This document shows positions 9,967 through 18,537 of a stretch of 64,000 nt of DNA, in pieces. The position numbers were made by a program, and so were the translations under genes. Below the pieces are notes generated by a model, which saw nothing but the letters and a program-made list of their open reading frames with translations, did not search any database and was not told the origin of the DNA. This DNA is from Rohdeia sp041398665 (lineage in GTDB: Bacteria; Planctomycetota; UBA1135; GCA-002686595), in contig JAWKUH010000018.1 of assembly GCA_041398665.1 (NCBI GenBank), forward strand, positions 1-64,000. Direction: 5' to 3'. How positions within the stretch are numbered: the first letter of the stretch is position 1; each line of letters starts with the position of its first letter.

Positions 9967-10950
9967 ATGGCCCGAGTCCTGATCGTCGTCGTCAACTACC
10001 GCACGCCCGACCTCGTCGAGGACGGGCTCGCCGCGCTCGCTCCCGAGGTGGAGGGACGCGACGACCGTCGCGTCGTGGTGGTCGACAACGGCTCGGGCGA
10101 CGGTTCGGCCGAGCGCCTCGCGGAGGCGATCGCGCGCGACGGGTTCGGCGCGTGGGCGACGCTCGTCGCGTCGCCGACCAACGGCGGCTTCGCGGCGGGG
10201 AACAACCTCGCGATCGCGCCCGCGCTCGCGGGCGACGATCCGCCGGACTTCGTCCTCCTGCTCAACCCCGACACGCGCGTCCTGCCCGGCGCGATCGACG
10301 AGCTCGTCGCCTTCGCCGAGCGCACGCCGAGCGCGGGCATCGCAGGGAGCCAGCTCTGCCACGCGACCGGAGAGGTCCAGGCATCGACGTTCCGCTTCCC
10401 GAGCCTGCTCGCCGAGGTCAACGCGGCGCTGCGTCTCGGTCCCGTCGACCGACTCCTCGCGAAGAGCCGCTACCTCGCGCCGATCACGACCGAACCGAGT
10501 CGCACCGACTGGGTGGCGGGCGCGAGCATGCTCGTGCGACGCGAGGTGTTCGAGCGCGTCGGACTCCTCGACGACGGCTACTTCCTCTACTTCGAGGAGA
10601 CCGACTTCTGTCGTCGCGCGGCCGACGCGGGCTTCGAGTGCTGGTACGTACCGCGCAGTCGCGTCGTCCACCTCGTCGGTCAGAGCACCGGCGTGACGAA
10701 CCAGGCCAGTGCGACGAGGCGACGCCCGCCCTACTGGTTCGCGTCGCGACGGCGCTACTTCCGGCGCTTCCACTCGGCGGCCTACGCGTTCGCCGTGGAC
10801 GTCGGGTTCGCGCTGGCCTTCGCGCTGTGGCGCGTGCGCCGCAAGCTGCAGGGCAAGCCCGACGAGGACCCCGAGCGCTTCCTCGGCGACTTCGTGCGCT
10901 TCGCGCTGCTCGGCGGCGGGACGGACCGCTCGCGGCGCAGCGCGGCCTGA
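9967..10950 (+). CDS. Family 2 glycosyltransferase, rhamnosyltransferase-like
   Basis: The product has 327 residues. It opens with VLIVVVNYRTPDLVEDGL, then VVVVDNGSGDGS (nucleotide-sugar binding), a DxD-type LLLNPDTRVLPGAIDEL and the acceptor-side motif DGYFLYFEETDFCRRA, the layout of WbbL-type rhamnosyltransferases. It is cytoplasmic or membrane-associated and adds a sugar to the lipid-linked repeat unit. A GGAG ribosome-binding site lies about 8 bases upstream of the ATG, and the gene starts only 10 bases after the glycosidase-like gene, so the two are very likely cotranscribed. The C-terminal ~80 residues carry an amphipathic, Arg-rich segment that may contact the membrane. Confidence 0.9.
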   Translation: MARVLIVVVNYRTPDLVEDGLAALAPEVEGRDDRRVVVVDNGSGDGSAERLAEAIARDGFGAWATLVASPTNGGFAAGNNLAIAPALAGDDPPDFVLLLNPDTRVLPGAIDELVAFAERTPSAGIAGSQLCHATGEVQASTFRFPSLLAEVNAALRLGPVDRLLAKSRYLAPITTEPSRTDWVAGASMLVRREVFERVGLLDDGYFLYFEETDFCRRAADAGFECWYVPRSRVVHLVGQSTGVTNQASATRRRPPYWFASRRRYFRRFHSAAYAFAVDVGFALAFALWRVRRKLQGKPDEDPERFLGDFVRFALLGGGTDRSRRSAA

Positions 10951-11121
10951 GCGCGGCGCGTCGAACGACGCGTTTCCGCGCATCCTCCGGTTGAGCCCCG
11001 GGGCTGAGGTCCCACGCACAGGTGAGCGGACCGCACGAGGACGTCGCGGTCCGCACGTCGAGCCGTCGCGCGAGTGAACGAACCGGGCGACGGTCCACCC
11101 CGAACCCGGAGGTACCCGGAC

Positions 11122-11544
11122 ATGACGCACCGCGTCGAGACGAGGACCCGTGACGACGTCGTCGAACTGGACGTCGAGGGCAAGCTCACCAGGGCCGACT
11201 ACCAGAACTTCGCACCGTTCCTGGAGCGGCGCATCCAGGAGCACGGCGCGATCAGCCTGCTCGTCGTGCTGCACGACTTCGCCGGCTGGACGGCCGGAGC
11301 GATGTGGGAGGACGTCAAGTTCGACGCCAGTCACTACTCCGACGTGGAGCGCCTCGCCATCGTCGGCGAGTCGAAGTGGCAGCGCGGACTCACAGCGTTC
11401 TCGAAGCCGTTCACGGGCGCCGAGGTGAAGTACTTCGACGCTGCGGACGAGCCCGCTGCGCGCGTGTGGGTCGAGGGCTCGCCGCGCACGTTCGGCGCCG
11501 CGGCACCACCGATCGCTCGACGCGTCGAGAACCGAACCGAGTGA
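11122..11544 (+). CDS. STAS/SpoIIAA-like domain protein
   Basis: The product has 140 residues and matches the SpoIIAA-like/STAS-SEC14 family: VELDVEGKLTRADYQNFAPFLE, ISLLVVLHDFAGWTAGAMWEDVKF, RLAIVGESKWQ and VKYFDAADEPAARVWV. Family members are small cytoplasmic regulators or lipid-binding proteins often found next to redox and stress genes; the exact role is unknown. The ATG at 11122 is preceded by GGAGG at about -12, which decides this start over a longer in-frame option at 11074. A thioredoxin-like gene follows 23 bases downstream, so the two probably form a short operon. Confidence 0.8.
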   Translation: MTHRVETRTRDDVVELDVEGKLTRADYQNFAPFLERRIQEHGAISLLVVLHDFAGWTAGAMWEDVKFDASHYSDVERLAIVGESKWQRGLTAFSKPFTGAEVKYFDAADEPAARVWVEGSPRTFGAAAPPIARRVENRTE

Positions 11545-11567
11545 ACCAGGAAACCCACGGAGACGAC

Positions 11568-12155
11568 ATGAGAACGGACACGAAGACCGAAGAACTCCCG
11601 TTCACGAAGACGTTCGAGAGCGCGCTCGAGAAGGCGCAGGATCTCGACCGACCGATCTTCCTCGACTTCTACCACCCGGGCTGAGGCGGTTGCGAGCGGA
11701 TGGATGCCGTGACGTATCCGGACAGCGACACTCGCAAGTTCCTCGCAGAGAACGTCGTGGCGCACAAGGTGTGCGTGGACGACGAGGAGCGACTCGTCAC
11801 ACGCTACGACGTGGCCTGGACACCGGGACTCGTGTGGACGACGCCGGCCGGCGAGGCGGTGCACACGAACGTCGGCTACTTCGATCCGACCGAGTTCCAG
11901 GCGGAGTGCAGCTTCGCATGCGGTCGGGTCGCCGCCGCCCGCGGCGACTGGGACCGGGCGCTCGAGCGGTTCGACGCGACCGCGGAGCGCTGGCCGCACT
12001 CGCACGCCGCTCCGGCCGCCCTGTTCTGGGCGGGTGCGGCGTCGAAACGCTCGACCGGTGAGGTCGACGGCCTGCTGGACCGCTGGAAGCGCATCCTCTC
12101 CGACCACGCGGAGAGCGCGTGGGCGATGAAGGTGTCCTTCGTCGAGGAGGACTGA
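11568..12155 (+). CDS. Thioredoxin-family protein, candidate selenoprotein (in-frame UGA in a UxxC site)
   Basis: Read through one in-frame TGA (11682-11684) the product has 195 residues. Its N-terminus has the thioredoxin start PIFLDFYHPG, then U39-G-G-C42-E-R-M-D-A-V-T-Y-P, exactly where the CxxC redox site belongs. It continues with a cis-Pro region (DVAWTPGLVW) and a C-terminal TPR-like helical part (residues 110-195). The reading frame is unbroken on both sides of the TGA, so no shift is needed. Bacterial Sec insertion needs a hairpin just downstream; CGGAT (11697-11701) can pair with ATCCG (11716-11720), with a G-rich loop start 17 bases after the UGA. The alternative is a nonsense change from TGC to TGA. 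A GGAG site precedes the ATG. Confidence 0.65.
11685..11720 (+). promoter_or_regulatory. Candidate bacterial SECIS hairpin
   Basis: The hairpin lies directly after the in-frame UGA of the thioredoxin-like gene. CGGAT at 11697-11701 pairs with ATCCG at 11716-11720; an alternative fold pairs GGAT at 11702-11705 with ATCC at 11716-11719. In both folds the apical loop begins with G and starts 17-21 bases after the UGA, within the range known for bacterial SECIS elements. The stem is short, so this is suggestive only. Confidence 0.4.
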
Positions 12156-12180
12156 CGGACGAGGATCGCTGCGCGACGCC

Positions 12181-12217
12181 GCGGGCGCGCCGCGGTCGTC
12201 GACCCCGGCGCGCCCGC
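12181..12217. terminator. Bidirectional hairpin between the convergent thioredoxin and dodecin genes
   Basis: Bases 12181-12191 and 12207-12217 form a perfect 11-bp G/C stem with a 15-base loop. It sits between two genes that converge on it (stops at 12155 and 12223). No T-run is present. Confidence 0.55.
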
Positions 12218-12222
12218 GCACG

Positions 12223-12429
12223 TCACTTCAGCCGGAAGCCGACCTTCATCCCGACCTGGTACTCCTCGACCGAGCCGCCGTCGCCGACGCGGCCGCGGAT
12301 CTCGGTGACCTCGAACCAGTCGACGTGCTGGACGGTCTTCGCGGCTCGTGCGAGACCGTCCTCGACGGCCTTCGTCACGGAATCGGCGGCGGTACCGACG
12401 ATCTCGATCTTCTTGTAGACGTTGCCCAC
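12223..12429 (-). CDS. Dodecin family flavin-binding protein
   Basis: The product has 68 residues and is full length for dodecins: VYKKIEIVGTAADSVTKAVEDGLARAAKT, then HVDWFEVTEIRGRV, and YQVGMKVGFRLK at the end. The tryptophan in VDWFEV is the residue that stacks on the flavin, and the Gln in EYQVGMKVGF is also conserved. Dodecins are cytoplasmic 12-mers that store or buffer flavins, riboflavin or FMN in most bacteria. A strong AGGAGG site precedes the ATG at 12429. Upstream and on the same strand is the c554-like operon; a flavin buffer next to a flavoprotein-rich redox block is suggestive but not proven to be linked. Confidence 0.95.
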   Translation of the reverse strand: MGNVYKKIEIVGTAADSVTKAVEDGLARAAKTVQHVDWFEVTEIRGRVGDGGSVEEYQVGMKVGFRLK

Positions 12430-12520
12430 GGGTCCTCCTCTCGTTCGGGTTGCGGGACGACGAGAGGTAGGACGAGGAGCGCGCGAGGACCACAGTCCGT
12501 CGCGGGACTCCGCTCCGCGC

Positions 12521-13561
12521 TCAGCGCGCGGGTCGGCCGACGAACGACGTGTCGGCCGGGAGGAGCGCGTCGAGCTTCGAGCAGGAGCGCATCGCTCCGC
12601 TCGTCTGGAGCGTCGTCAGCGCACGCTCGACGGCGTCGAGAAGATCGTCCGCCGCCACGCGCGGCGCGAGTTCGAGGCCGTCCGCGGCCGCGAGCACGCT
12701 CGCGACCGAGTCGTCGCAGGTGGCGGCGTGCACCGCGCGCAGGGCCTCGAGCGAACGCCGCACCCGCTCGCACAGGTCGTCGGCGTAGGCACCCGGACCG
12801 CCGCACGCGGTGAGCGCGGTCACGGTGTGACGGAGCGAGGTGAGCTGGCCGAGGACGTAGAGGTGGCGGCGGTGTTCGAGCGGGGCGAGGGCGTTCGACT
12901 CGCCGCCGCCGCGCAGGAAGTTGTGGCGCATCTCGCCCTGCGACCACGACACGAGTTCGAAGGCGGCACCGGTCGGGTGTCCCGCGGCGACGAGCTCCTC
13001 GTCGGCCACGGTGTGGCAGGTGAAGCAGCGGTCCGCGATCGCGTCCGTGGCGCTCGGGCGGACCATGCCGTGCTCGACGCTCCGACGCAGGCGCTCCTCG
13101 CGGTGGGCCGCGTCCTCGTCGCGCGCGCCGCGCGCTCCGCCGAAGTCGTTGTGGACGTCGATCCAGTCGAGCGACGCGCCGTGGCACGACTCGCAGGAGA
13201 CGCCGGCGACGGTGTCGAGATCGTCCGGGTCGATCCCCGCGACCGTGAAGTGGCAGGTCGTGCAGCGCTCCGCGTTCTTGATGCGGCGGATCCCGAGCGC
13301 GGAGGCGATCTCCCGCGCGCGGTCGCTCCGGGCGAGGTCGCGCGAGCCCGCCTGGTGCGCCGAGGCCTCCCAGACCTCGAACTCCTCGGTGTGGCAGTCC
13401 GCGCACTCCGACGGGCCGAGCACGCGGTCGGCGACGGAGGCGGCGCCGACGCGCTCGTCGGGTGTCGCCGCGAGGGTCGATCCCAGGAGGGCGGTGGCGA
13501 GTACGGCGAAGAGTGCGCGGCCGGCGCGACCCTGCCGGCTGACGGACGAAGTGGCGAGCAT
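12521..13561 (-). CDS. Tetraheme cytochrome c554-like protein
   Basis: The product has 346 residues with a signal peptide (about residues 14-32). Four CxxCH heme sites are present: CADCH, CTTCH, CESCH and CFTCH, followed by a long heme-free helical C-terminus. The start VLGPSECADCHTEEFEVWEASAHQAG, with its distal His residues, is typical of the c554 / multiheme c family, whose members carry electrons in the periplasm, for example from hydroxylamine oxidoreductase. No hydroxylamine or nitrite enzyme is visible here, so a general electron-shuttle role is the safer reading. It is the last gene of a minus-strand group with a beta-barrel and a pentaheme lipoprotein, separated from the barrel by 97 bases. 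Confidence 0.85.
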   Translation of the reverse strand: MLATSSVSRQGRAGRALFAVLATALLGSTLAATPDERVGAASVADRVLGPSECADCHTEEFEVWEASAHQAGSRDLARSDRAREIASALGIRRIKNAERCTTCHFTVAGIDPDDLDTVAGVSCESCHGASLDWIDVHNDFGGARGARDEDAAHREERLRRSVEHGMVRPSATDAIADRCFTCHTVADEELVAAGHPTGAAFELVSWSQGEMRHNFLRGGGESNALAPLEHRRHLYVLGQLTSLRHTVTALTACGGPGAYADDLCERVRRSLEALRAVHAATCDDSVASVLAAADGLELAPRVAADDLLDAVERALTTLQTSGAMRSCSKLDALLPADTSFVGRPAR

Positions 13562-13658
13562 CGGTTCCGGAGGCTGTCCCCCGAGAACGTATCCCGGCCT
13601 CGCCGCGAAGTCGTCGTGCGGGGCCCGGAACTCCTACGGGCCGCTCGTCCGGCGACGG

Positions 13659-15050
13659 TCAGAACTTGAACTGGACCTCGAAGCGCAGCCCCGCGCTCGG
13701 TCCGATGTCGTGGCGCCCCACGAGGTAACCGTCGACGACCACGACGCCGTGCCGCCCGAATGCGACTTGGTAGCGCGACCCCAGCGCGACGGCGTCGGCC
13801 GCCGACCCGTCGGTCCCCGCCCGCCCCCCCACCTCGAGGACGAGTTGGCGGCGCTCCCGCTCGTCCCCCAGGTAGGTCTGGAACCCGAGTGCACCGCCGA
13901 GCGCGTCCTTCGCGTCGTTGCCGAGCGCGGCCGGGTAGCCGCCCAGCCCGACCGCCGCGAAGAGGATCCCGGCGCGCCCCAGCGGCCCGCCGTTCTCGGG
14001 CCCGCGCGCCGCCGACGTGAAGTCGCCGAGGCCGGCGAAGGCGGTGGCGTAGACCTGGTCGTGGGAGTGCTCGAGCTCGCGGGACAGCTCGGCGAACAGC
14101 AGGCCGCCCCGTCCCGCGGCGCTCGACTCGCCGTGCAGCGGCTGCGATGTCATGGCGCGGAAGCTCGTGTTGACGCGGCCGATGCGCTGGACGGCGCCGA
14201 CTCCGGCGAAGAGCGCGTCGGTGTCGGAGCCGCCGGTGTCCGCCACCCAGACCGCGTCGATCCCGACCGTCGAGTACGGGAGGTCGGCCTCGCTCGACAG
14301 GGCGAGGAGCAGCGCGTCGTCGTCCTCGACGTTGTCGCCGCGGTGGAGGTCGCCGACGCCGAGGACCCCGGTCACGCGCAGGTTCGAGGTGCCGCTCGGC
14401 AACAGCGAGTTGCGCGTGATCCCGATCGCGTCGATGCGGTCGTCGAGCAGCAGGCCGTCCTGCAAGGAGTACGGCTGCCTCCCGACGGAGAAGCCGACGT
14501 CGTAGGTGCGCTGGTCGCGGCGGTCGAGTCCGGGGAAGAGCTCGCCGAAGTCGCCCTCGAAGAACAGCGTCGTCAGCTCGGCGTTGAACTCGTCCTGGAA
14601 GCCGTCGCCGTCCGGCGCGTCGTCGGGCGAGAACACGTAGCGCGTGAATCTGCCGTCCTGGTCGAGCGGGCGCAGTCCGACGAGGAGGCGCTCGGTGCCG
14701 GACAGCTGGAGGTTGCCGAACAGGTCGAGTCGCGACACGAGCTCCGTGCGCACCGTCGTCGGCGTGTCGTAGCGCGAGAAGCCGGTGCGCAGCGTGCCGT
14801 AGACGAGCAACGACGGCTGCCACACGGCTCCCGTCGCGGTCACGAACGGCGCGCCGAACGGACCGGTGCCGAGGAACGGGTCACCGAGCTCGAGGATCGG
14901 GCGCGGCCGGTCCGGAACGAGATCGGTCCGGAGCGGCGCCGGTTCGTCGGAGAGCTGCAGCGGACCTTGGTGCGCGTCCGTCCCCTGGGCGAACGCGCCC
15001 GCCGCGCCGAAGGACGCGACGAGCAAAGGGGCGAGGACCGGCGACTTCAC
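13659..15050 (-). CDS. Outer-membrane beta-barrel (porin-like) protein of the cytochrome operon
   Basis: The product has 463 residues with a signal peptide (MKSPVLAPLLVASFGAAGAFA) and alternating hydrophobic/polar strands throughout; it ends RFEVQFKF, an aromatic C-terminus typical of outer-membrane barrels. It contains GFSVGRQPYSLQDGLLLDD and many aromatic turns as in alginate-export or porin-like families. The GTG start overlaps the stop of the upstream pentaheme gene by four bases (GTGA), so the two are translationally coupled. With a five-heme lipoprotein before it and a tetraheme cytochrome after it, it is a candidate barrel for moving electrons or small substrates across the outer membrane. 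The function is inferred from context only. Confidence 0.7.
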   Translation of the reverse strand: MKSPVLAPLLVASFGAAGAFAQGTDAHQGPLQLSDEPAPLRTDLVPDRPRPILELGDPFLGTGPFGAPFVTATGAVWQPSLLVYGTLRTGFSRYDTPTTVRTELVSRLDLFGNLQLSGTERLLVGLRPLDQDGRFTRYVFSPDDAPDGDGFQDEFNAELTTLFFEGDFGELFPGLDRRDQRTYDVGFSVGRQPYSLQDGLLLDDRIDAIGITRNSLLPSGTSNLRVTGVLGVGDLHRGDNVEDDDALLLALSSEADLPYSTVGIDAVWVADTGGSDTDALFAGVGAVQRIGRVNTSFRAMTSQPLHGESSAAGRGGLLFAELSRELEHSHDQVYATAFAGLGDFTSAARGPENGGPLGRAGILFAAVGLGGYPAALGNDAKDALGGALGFQTYLGDERERRQLVLEVGGRAGTDGSAADAVALGSRYQVAFGRHGVVVVDGYLVGRHDIGPSAGLRFEVQFKF

Positions 15051-16828
15051 TCGAGGTCCAGGGTGAGGGTCCGTTCCCACAGGACACGGTGACCGGCGAG
15101 CACGCCGTCCGCGACCTCGCGCGGGCTCATGCCGTAGTCGAACCCGACCTCGGCGATCTCGTGGACGAGGTTCACCGGGACCATGCCGGCGACGAGTTCG
15201 ACGTGCAGCGCGTACGGGCCGCGCCCCGTCAGCACGTCTCCGTCGATCTCGTAGCGCGCGGTGCGCTCGCCGCTCGGCTCGATGCCCATCTTGTGGATGC
15301 GCGCGCCGCCGGGCCGTCCCGTCAGGATCGACGAGCGGGTCTCGGGGCGCAGGAACGGCAGCGGGTCGACGGCGGTGTTGATCGCGAGGACCTGCTCGCG
15401 CTCGCCGCCGCGCACGTTGCGCGTCAGGAAGCGCGACTGCAGCAGGAAGAGCTGGTCGTCCTGGGGGAGCTCGCCGGCGTGGACGTAGAGCGAGTGCAGA
15501 TCGCGCAGGTCGCCGTTCGGGTCGGAGTCGCCCGAGCGGAACAGCGCGGCGCCCGTGCTGTCGGTGAGCGTGACGCGCAGGAACACGAGGCGCTCCGCGA
15601 CGAAGCCCGTCGGCACGCTGTGTCCGTCCGTGCCGTTGCGTACGTCGACGTCGACCGAGATGCGCTCGCGATCCGCGCGCACGACCTCGACGTCGCCGAG
15701 GACGTAGCCGCGCCGCAGCAGAGCGGTCCCGGCCTCGCGCGCCTCGGCGAGCAGCGCCAGTTGACGGTCGACGATCTCGCGCGCGTCGTAGCGGTCGTCG
15801 ATCGACGCCCAGCGCTCCGGGAAGTCCGCGTCGTCGTGGTCCTGGTCCTCGAACGCGTCGGTCCCCCACCCCGCGCGCCAGTCGAACGTCGTCCACTCCT
15901 CGAGCGTGGCGAGGTCCTTGGCGTCGGGGTCGTGCGGGTAGATGCCGGGGTGCACGACGGAGTGGTCGGGCCCCGGGAACATGTGGCTCGTGCGTTTGCG
16001 CGGTGTCGTGGGCACGCCGCCGACGACGGCCGCGGGGCCCGTGTGGTAGCCGCTCGCGACGCCGGGCTCGACGCCCATGTGGCAGTCCTGGCAGGTCTCG
16101 CCGCGCTCGGCGGCGGGCGACTGCTTGTACTCGCTGAACGCCTCCTCGAGGCGGAATCCGTTCACGAGCGTGACGTCGTGGCAGGAGCCGCAGAAGCCGG
16201 GCTGCGTGATCGGTTCGAAGAAGTGCGCCTCCGCGTGGATGCGGCGACCGCGTCGTCCGGCTTCCGTCACGACGGGCCCGAACTCGTCGGGCGAGGCGAT
16301 GACGCGCGCGACTTCGTCGCCGTCGCGCGGTCCGTTGACCGGTGCGAAGAGATCGCCCTCGCGGATCGGCGTGCGTCCGGAGTTCTTGCCGAAGGACTCG
16401 TCCTGGCGGTGGCAGACGATGCACGTCACGCCCTCGAGCGACACCGGGTCGCGCTCCGAGTTCGGGCCGAAGAGCGGCTCGCCGAGCGCCATGCCGACCG
16501 GCGTGTGGCAGCGGATGCAGAAGTCGCCGAACGTACCGTTCGAGCGCAGCAGCAGCGACCCGTGCATCGCGTTGAACACGGGCGAGATCTGGGCGTAGGC
16601 GTGCGGCGAGACCGACCACTCGCGGTAGTGGTCGGGGTGGCACGCGCGGCACTCCGTCGCGGACGGGAAGCGGTCGCCGACGAACAGCTCGGCGTGCGCG
16701 GCGTCGGGGTCCACGGCGCCGTCCGACGGGGGCGCCGCACCGCGCTCCGAGGAGACGCAGGCCACGAGCGGGATCGCGAGGAGGAACGCGGCGACGGCGC
16801 TCCGACGAGCGAGCGGGGAGATGGGCAT
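15047..16828 (-). CDS. Pentaheme cytochrome c lipoprotein
   Basis: The product has 593 residues. The lipoprotein signal ends in IPLVAC, so it is lipid-anchored at the periplasmic or surface side. Five heme sites are present: CRACH, CIRCH, CIVCH, CGSCH and CQDCH, all in the first ~270 residues, with distal histidines such as HAYAQ and HAEAHFFEP. The C-terminal ~270 residues are an immunoglobulin-like, heme-free domain containing RNGTDGHSVPTGF, a phrase common in large multiheme oxidoreductases of the c554 / nitrite-reductase superfamily. It heads the minus-strand operon with the barrel and the c554-like protein, and its promoter must lie in the 125-base gap shared with the divergent gene at 16954. 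Catalysis cannot be assigned. Confidence 0.85.
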   Translation of the reverse strand: MPISPLARRSAVAAFLLAIPLVACVSSERGAAPPSDGAVDPDAAHAELFVGDRFPSATECRACHPDHYREWSVSPHAYAQISPVFNAMHGSLLLRSNGTFGDFCIRCHTPVGMALGEPLFGPNSERDPVSLEGVTCIVCHRQDESFGKNSGRTPIREGDLFAPVNGPRDGDEVARVIASPDEFGPVVTEAGRRGRRIHAEAHFFEPITQPGFCGSCHDVTLVNGFRLEEAFSEYKQSPAAERGETCQDCHMGVEPGVASGYHTGPAAVVGGVPTTPRKRTSHMFPGPDHSVVHPGIYPHDPDAKDLATLEEWTTFDWRAGWGTDAFEDQDHDDADFPERWASIDDRYDAREIVDRQLALLAEAREAGTALLRRGYVLGDVEVVRADRERISVDVDVRNGTDGHSVPTGFVAERLVFLRVTLTDSTGAALFRSGDSDPNGDLRDLHSLYVHAGELPQDDQLFLLQSRFLTRNVRGGEREQVLAINTAVDPLPFLRPETRSSILTGRPGGARIHKMGIEPSGERTARYEIDGDVLTGRGPYALHVELVAGMVPVNLVHEIAEVGFDYGMSPREVADGVLAGHRVLWERTLTLDLE

Positions 16829-16953
16829 GGCGACGGGGACGGAGCCCCGATCGGGTCTCGGCGCACAGGATCGCGGGACCTGAGGGCCCGCGCGAGCCCC
16901 GTCCCGCGGACGATCTACGGGAGCGGCCCGGACCCGGCCGCCGGAGGGACGAC

Positions 16954-18483
16954 ATGCGCACGACGACGAACGGACCTTGGGGACGCCGCGCGGCGCTCGC
17001 GCTCGCGGTGCTCGCGCCGGCTGCACGCGGCGTCACCGACGGGGCGATGGTCGAGGGTGGAGCGCCGATCGCCGAGATCCGCGTCGTCGACGCGGAGACG
17101 GGCCGCGGCGTGCCGCTGGTCGAGCTCGAGACCGTGAACGCCGTCGGACTCGTGACCGACTCGGCGGGACGCGCGGCGTTCGCGGAGCCCGAGCTCCTGG
17201 GACACGAGGTCTTCCTCCACGTGCGCGGGCACGGGTACGAGGTGCCCGCCGACGGCTTCGGGTACCGCGGCGTCCGCGTCGTGCCGCGCCCGGGGAAGGT
17301 CGCGACGATCGAGGTCGAGCGCACGTGCGTCGCCGAGCGCCTCTGCCGTCTCACCGGACTCGACCGCTTCCGCGACAGCGCGCTGCTCGGCCACGACGTG
17401 CCGCCGCCGAACGACGGCCTGGTCGCGGGCCAGGACTCGGTGCAGGCCGCGGTGTACCGCGGTCGCGTGGTGTGGCTGTGGGGCGACACGTCGCGGGCGA
17501 AGTACCCACTCGGTCTGTTCCGCACGGCCGGCGCGACGACGCCGATCCCAGGTCCGGACGACGACGTCGAGCGCGGCATCCGCTACGACGTCTTCACGGG
17601 CGACGACGGGTTCGCGCGCGCCATGGTGCCGCTGCCCGAGCGACCCGACGGCGTGATCTGGGTCGACGGACTGTGCAGCGTCCGCGACGCGGACGGCGAG
17701 GAGCGTCTCGTCGCCCACTACTCGCGCCGCGCGTCGCTCGAGGAGGAGCTCGAGCAGGGCGTCGCGCTCTTCGACGACGAGCGCGCGGTGTTCGAGCCCG
17801 TGCTCGTGCTGCCGAGGGACGAGACGTGGCGCCGACCGAGCACGCACCCCGTGCGCCTCGAGGCCGACGGGAAGGAGTGGCTGCTCTTCGGCAGCCCGAG
17901 TCCGAACGTGCGCGTCGAGGCGACGCTCGAGGCCGTGCTCGACCCCGCGCGCTACGAGGCCTTCACCTGCCTCGGCACGGAGGACGGCGAGCCGCGCTGG
18001 CGCTGGCAGACGGAGCTCCCGCCGCTCGACTCCGCGACCGAGGCGCGACTCGTCGCGAAGGGCGAGCTCGCGGCCGAGGACGCGCACTTCCTCCCGGTCG
18101 ACGCGGCCTCGCCGTCGACGCACGTCGTGCTGCACAGCGGCACGGTGCGCTGGAACGAGCACCGCGGTCGCTGGATCCTCGTCGCGGGGCGCGTCGGCGG
18201 CGAGACCTCGTACCTCGGCGAGGTGTGGTACTCGGAGGCCGACGCCCCCACCGGTCCGTTCGTGCGTGCGGTCCGCATCGCCGCGCACGACCGGCAGAGC
18301 TTCTACAACGTCTGCCACCACGACTTCCTCGACCGCGACGGCGGGCGGACGATCTTCTTCGAGGGCACCTACACGAACACCTTCAGCGGGAACGAGCACC
18401 GCACGCCGCGCTACGACTACGACCAGCTGCTCTACCGGCTCGACCTCGACGCCGACGAACTCGCGCCGACACACCTGCGCTGA
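16954..18483 (+). CDS. Secreted beta-propeller protein, DUF4185-like, with N-terminal carboxypeptidase-regulatory-like domain
   Basis: The product has 509 residues with a signal peptide (residues 10-25). A small beta domain follows (IAEIRVVDAETGRGVPLVELET, about 40-115), typical of carboxypeptidase-regulatory-like modules. Then comes a five-bladed propeller-like region with DGLVAGQDSVQAAVYRGRVVWLWGDTS, AHFLPVDA and SYLGEVWYSEADAPTGPF, the type of repeat seen in DUF4185 and glycosidase-like propellers. It may bind or cleave a surface glycan; no catalytic residues can be named. It is transcribed divergently from the pentaheme cytochrome across 125 bases. Confidence 0.65.
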   Translation: MRTTTNGPWGRRAALALAVLAPAARGVTDGAMVEGGAPIAEIRVVDAETGRGVPLVELETVNAVGLVTDSAGRAAFAEPELLGHEVFLHVRGHGYEVPADGFGYRGVRVVPRPGKVATIEVERTCVAERLCRLTGLDRFRDSALLGHDVPPPNDGLVAGQDSVQAAVYRGRVVWLWGDTSRAKYPLGLFRTAGATTPIPGPDDDVERGIRYDVFTGDDGFARAMVPLPERPDGVIWVDGLCSVRDADGEERLVAHYSRRASLEEELEQGVALFDDERAVFEPVLVLPRDETWRRPSTHPVRLEADGKEWLLFGSPSPNVRVEATLEAVLDPARYEAFTCLGTEDGEPRWRWQTELPPLDSATEARLVAKGELAAEDAHFLPVDAASPSTHVVLHSGTVRWNEHRGRWILVAGRVGGETSYLGEVWYSEADAPTGPFVRAVRIAAHDRQSFYNVCHHDFLDRDGGRTIFFEGTYTNTFSGNEHRTPRYDYDQLLYRLDLDADELAPTHLR

Positions 18484-18537
18484 ACGCGAGGCGACGAGCT
18501 TCGCGCGAGCGCACGCCCGACTCGCTACCCTGCGACG

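Noticed and set aside
12521..16828. Hydroxylamine/nitrite oxidation operon because of the c554-like cytochrome
   Set aside because: No octaheme HAO-type enzyme or other nitrogen enzyme is visible; the other cytochrome has five hemes and no signature of HAO.
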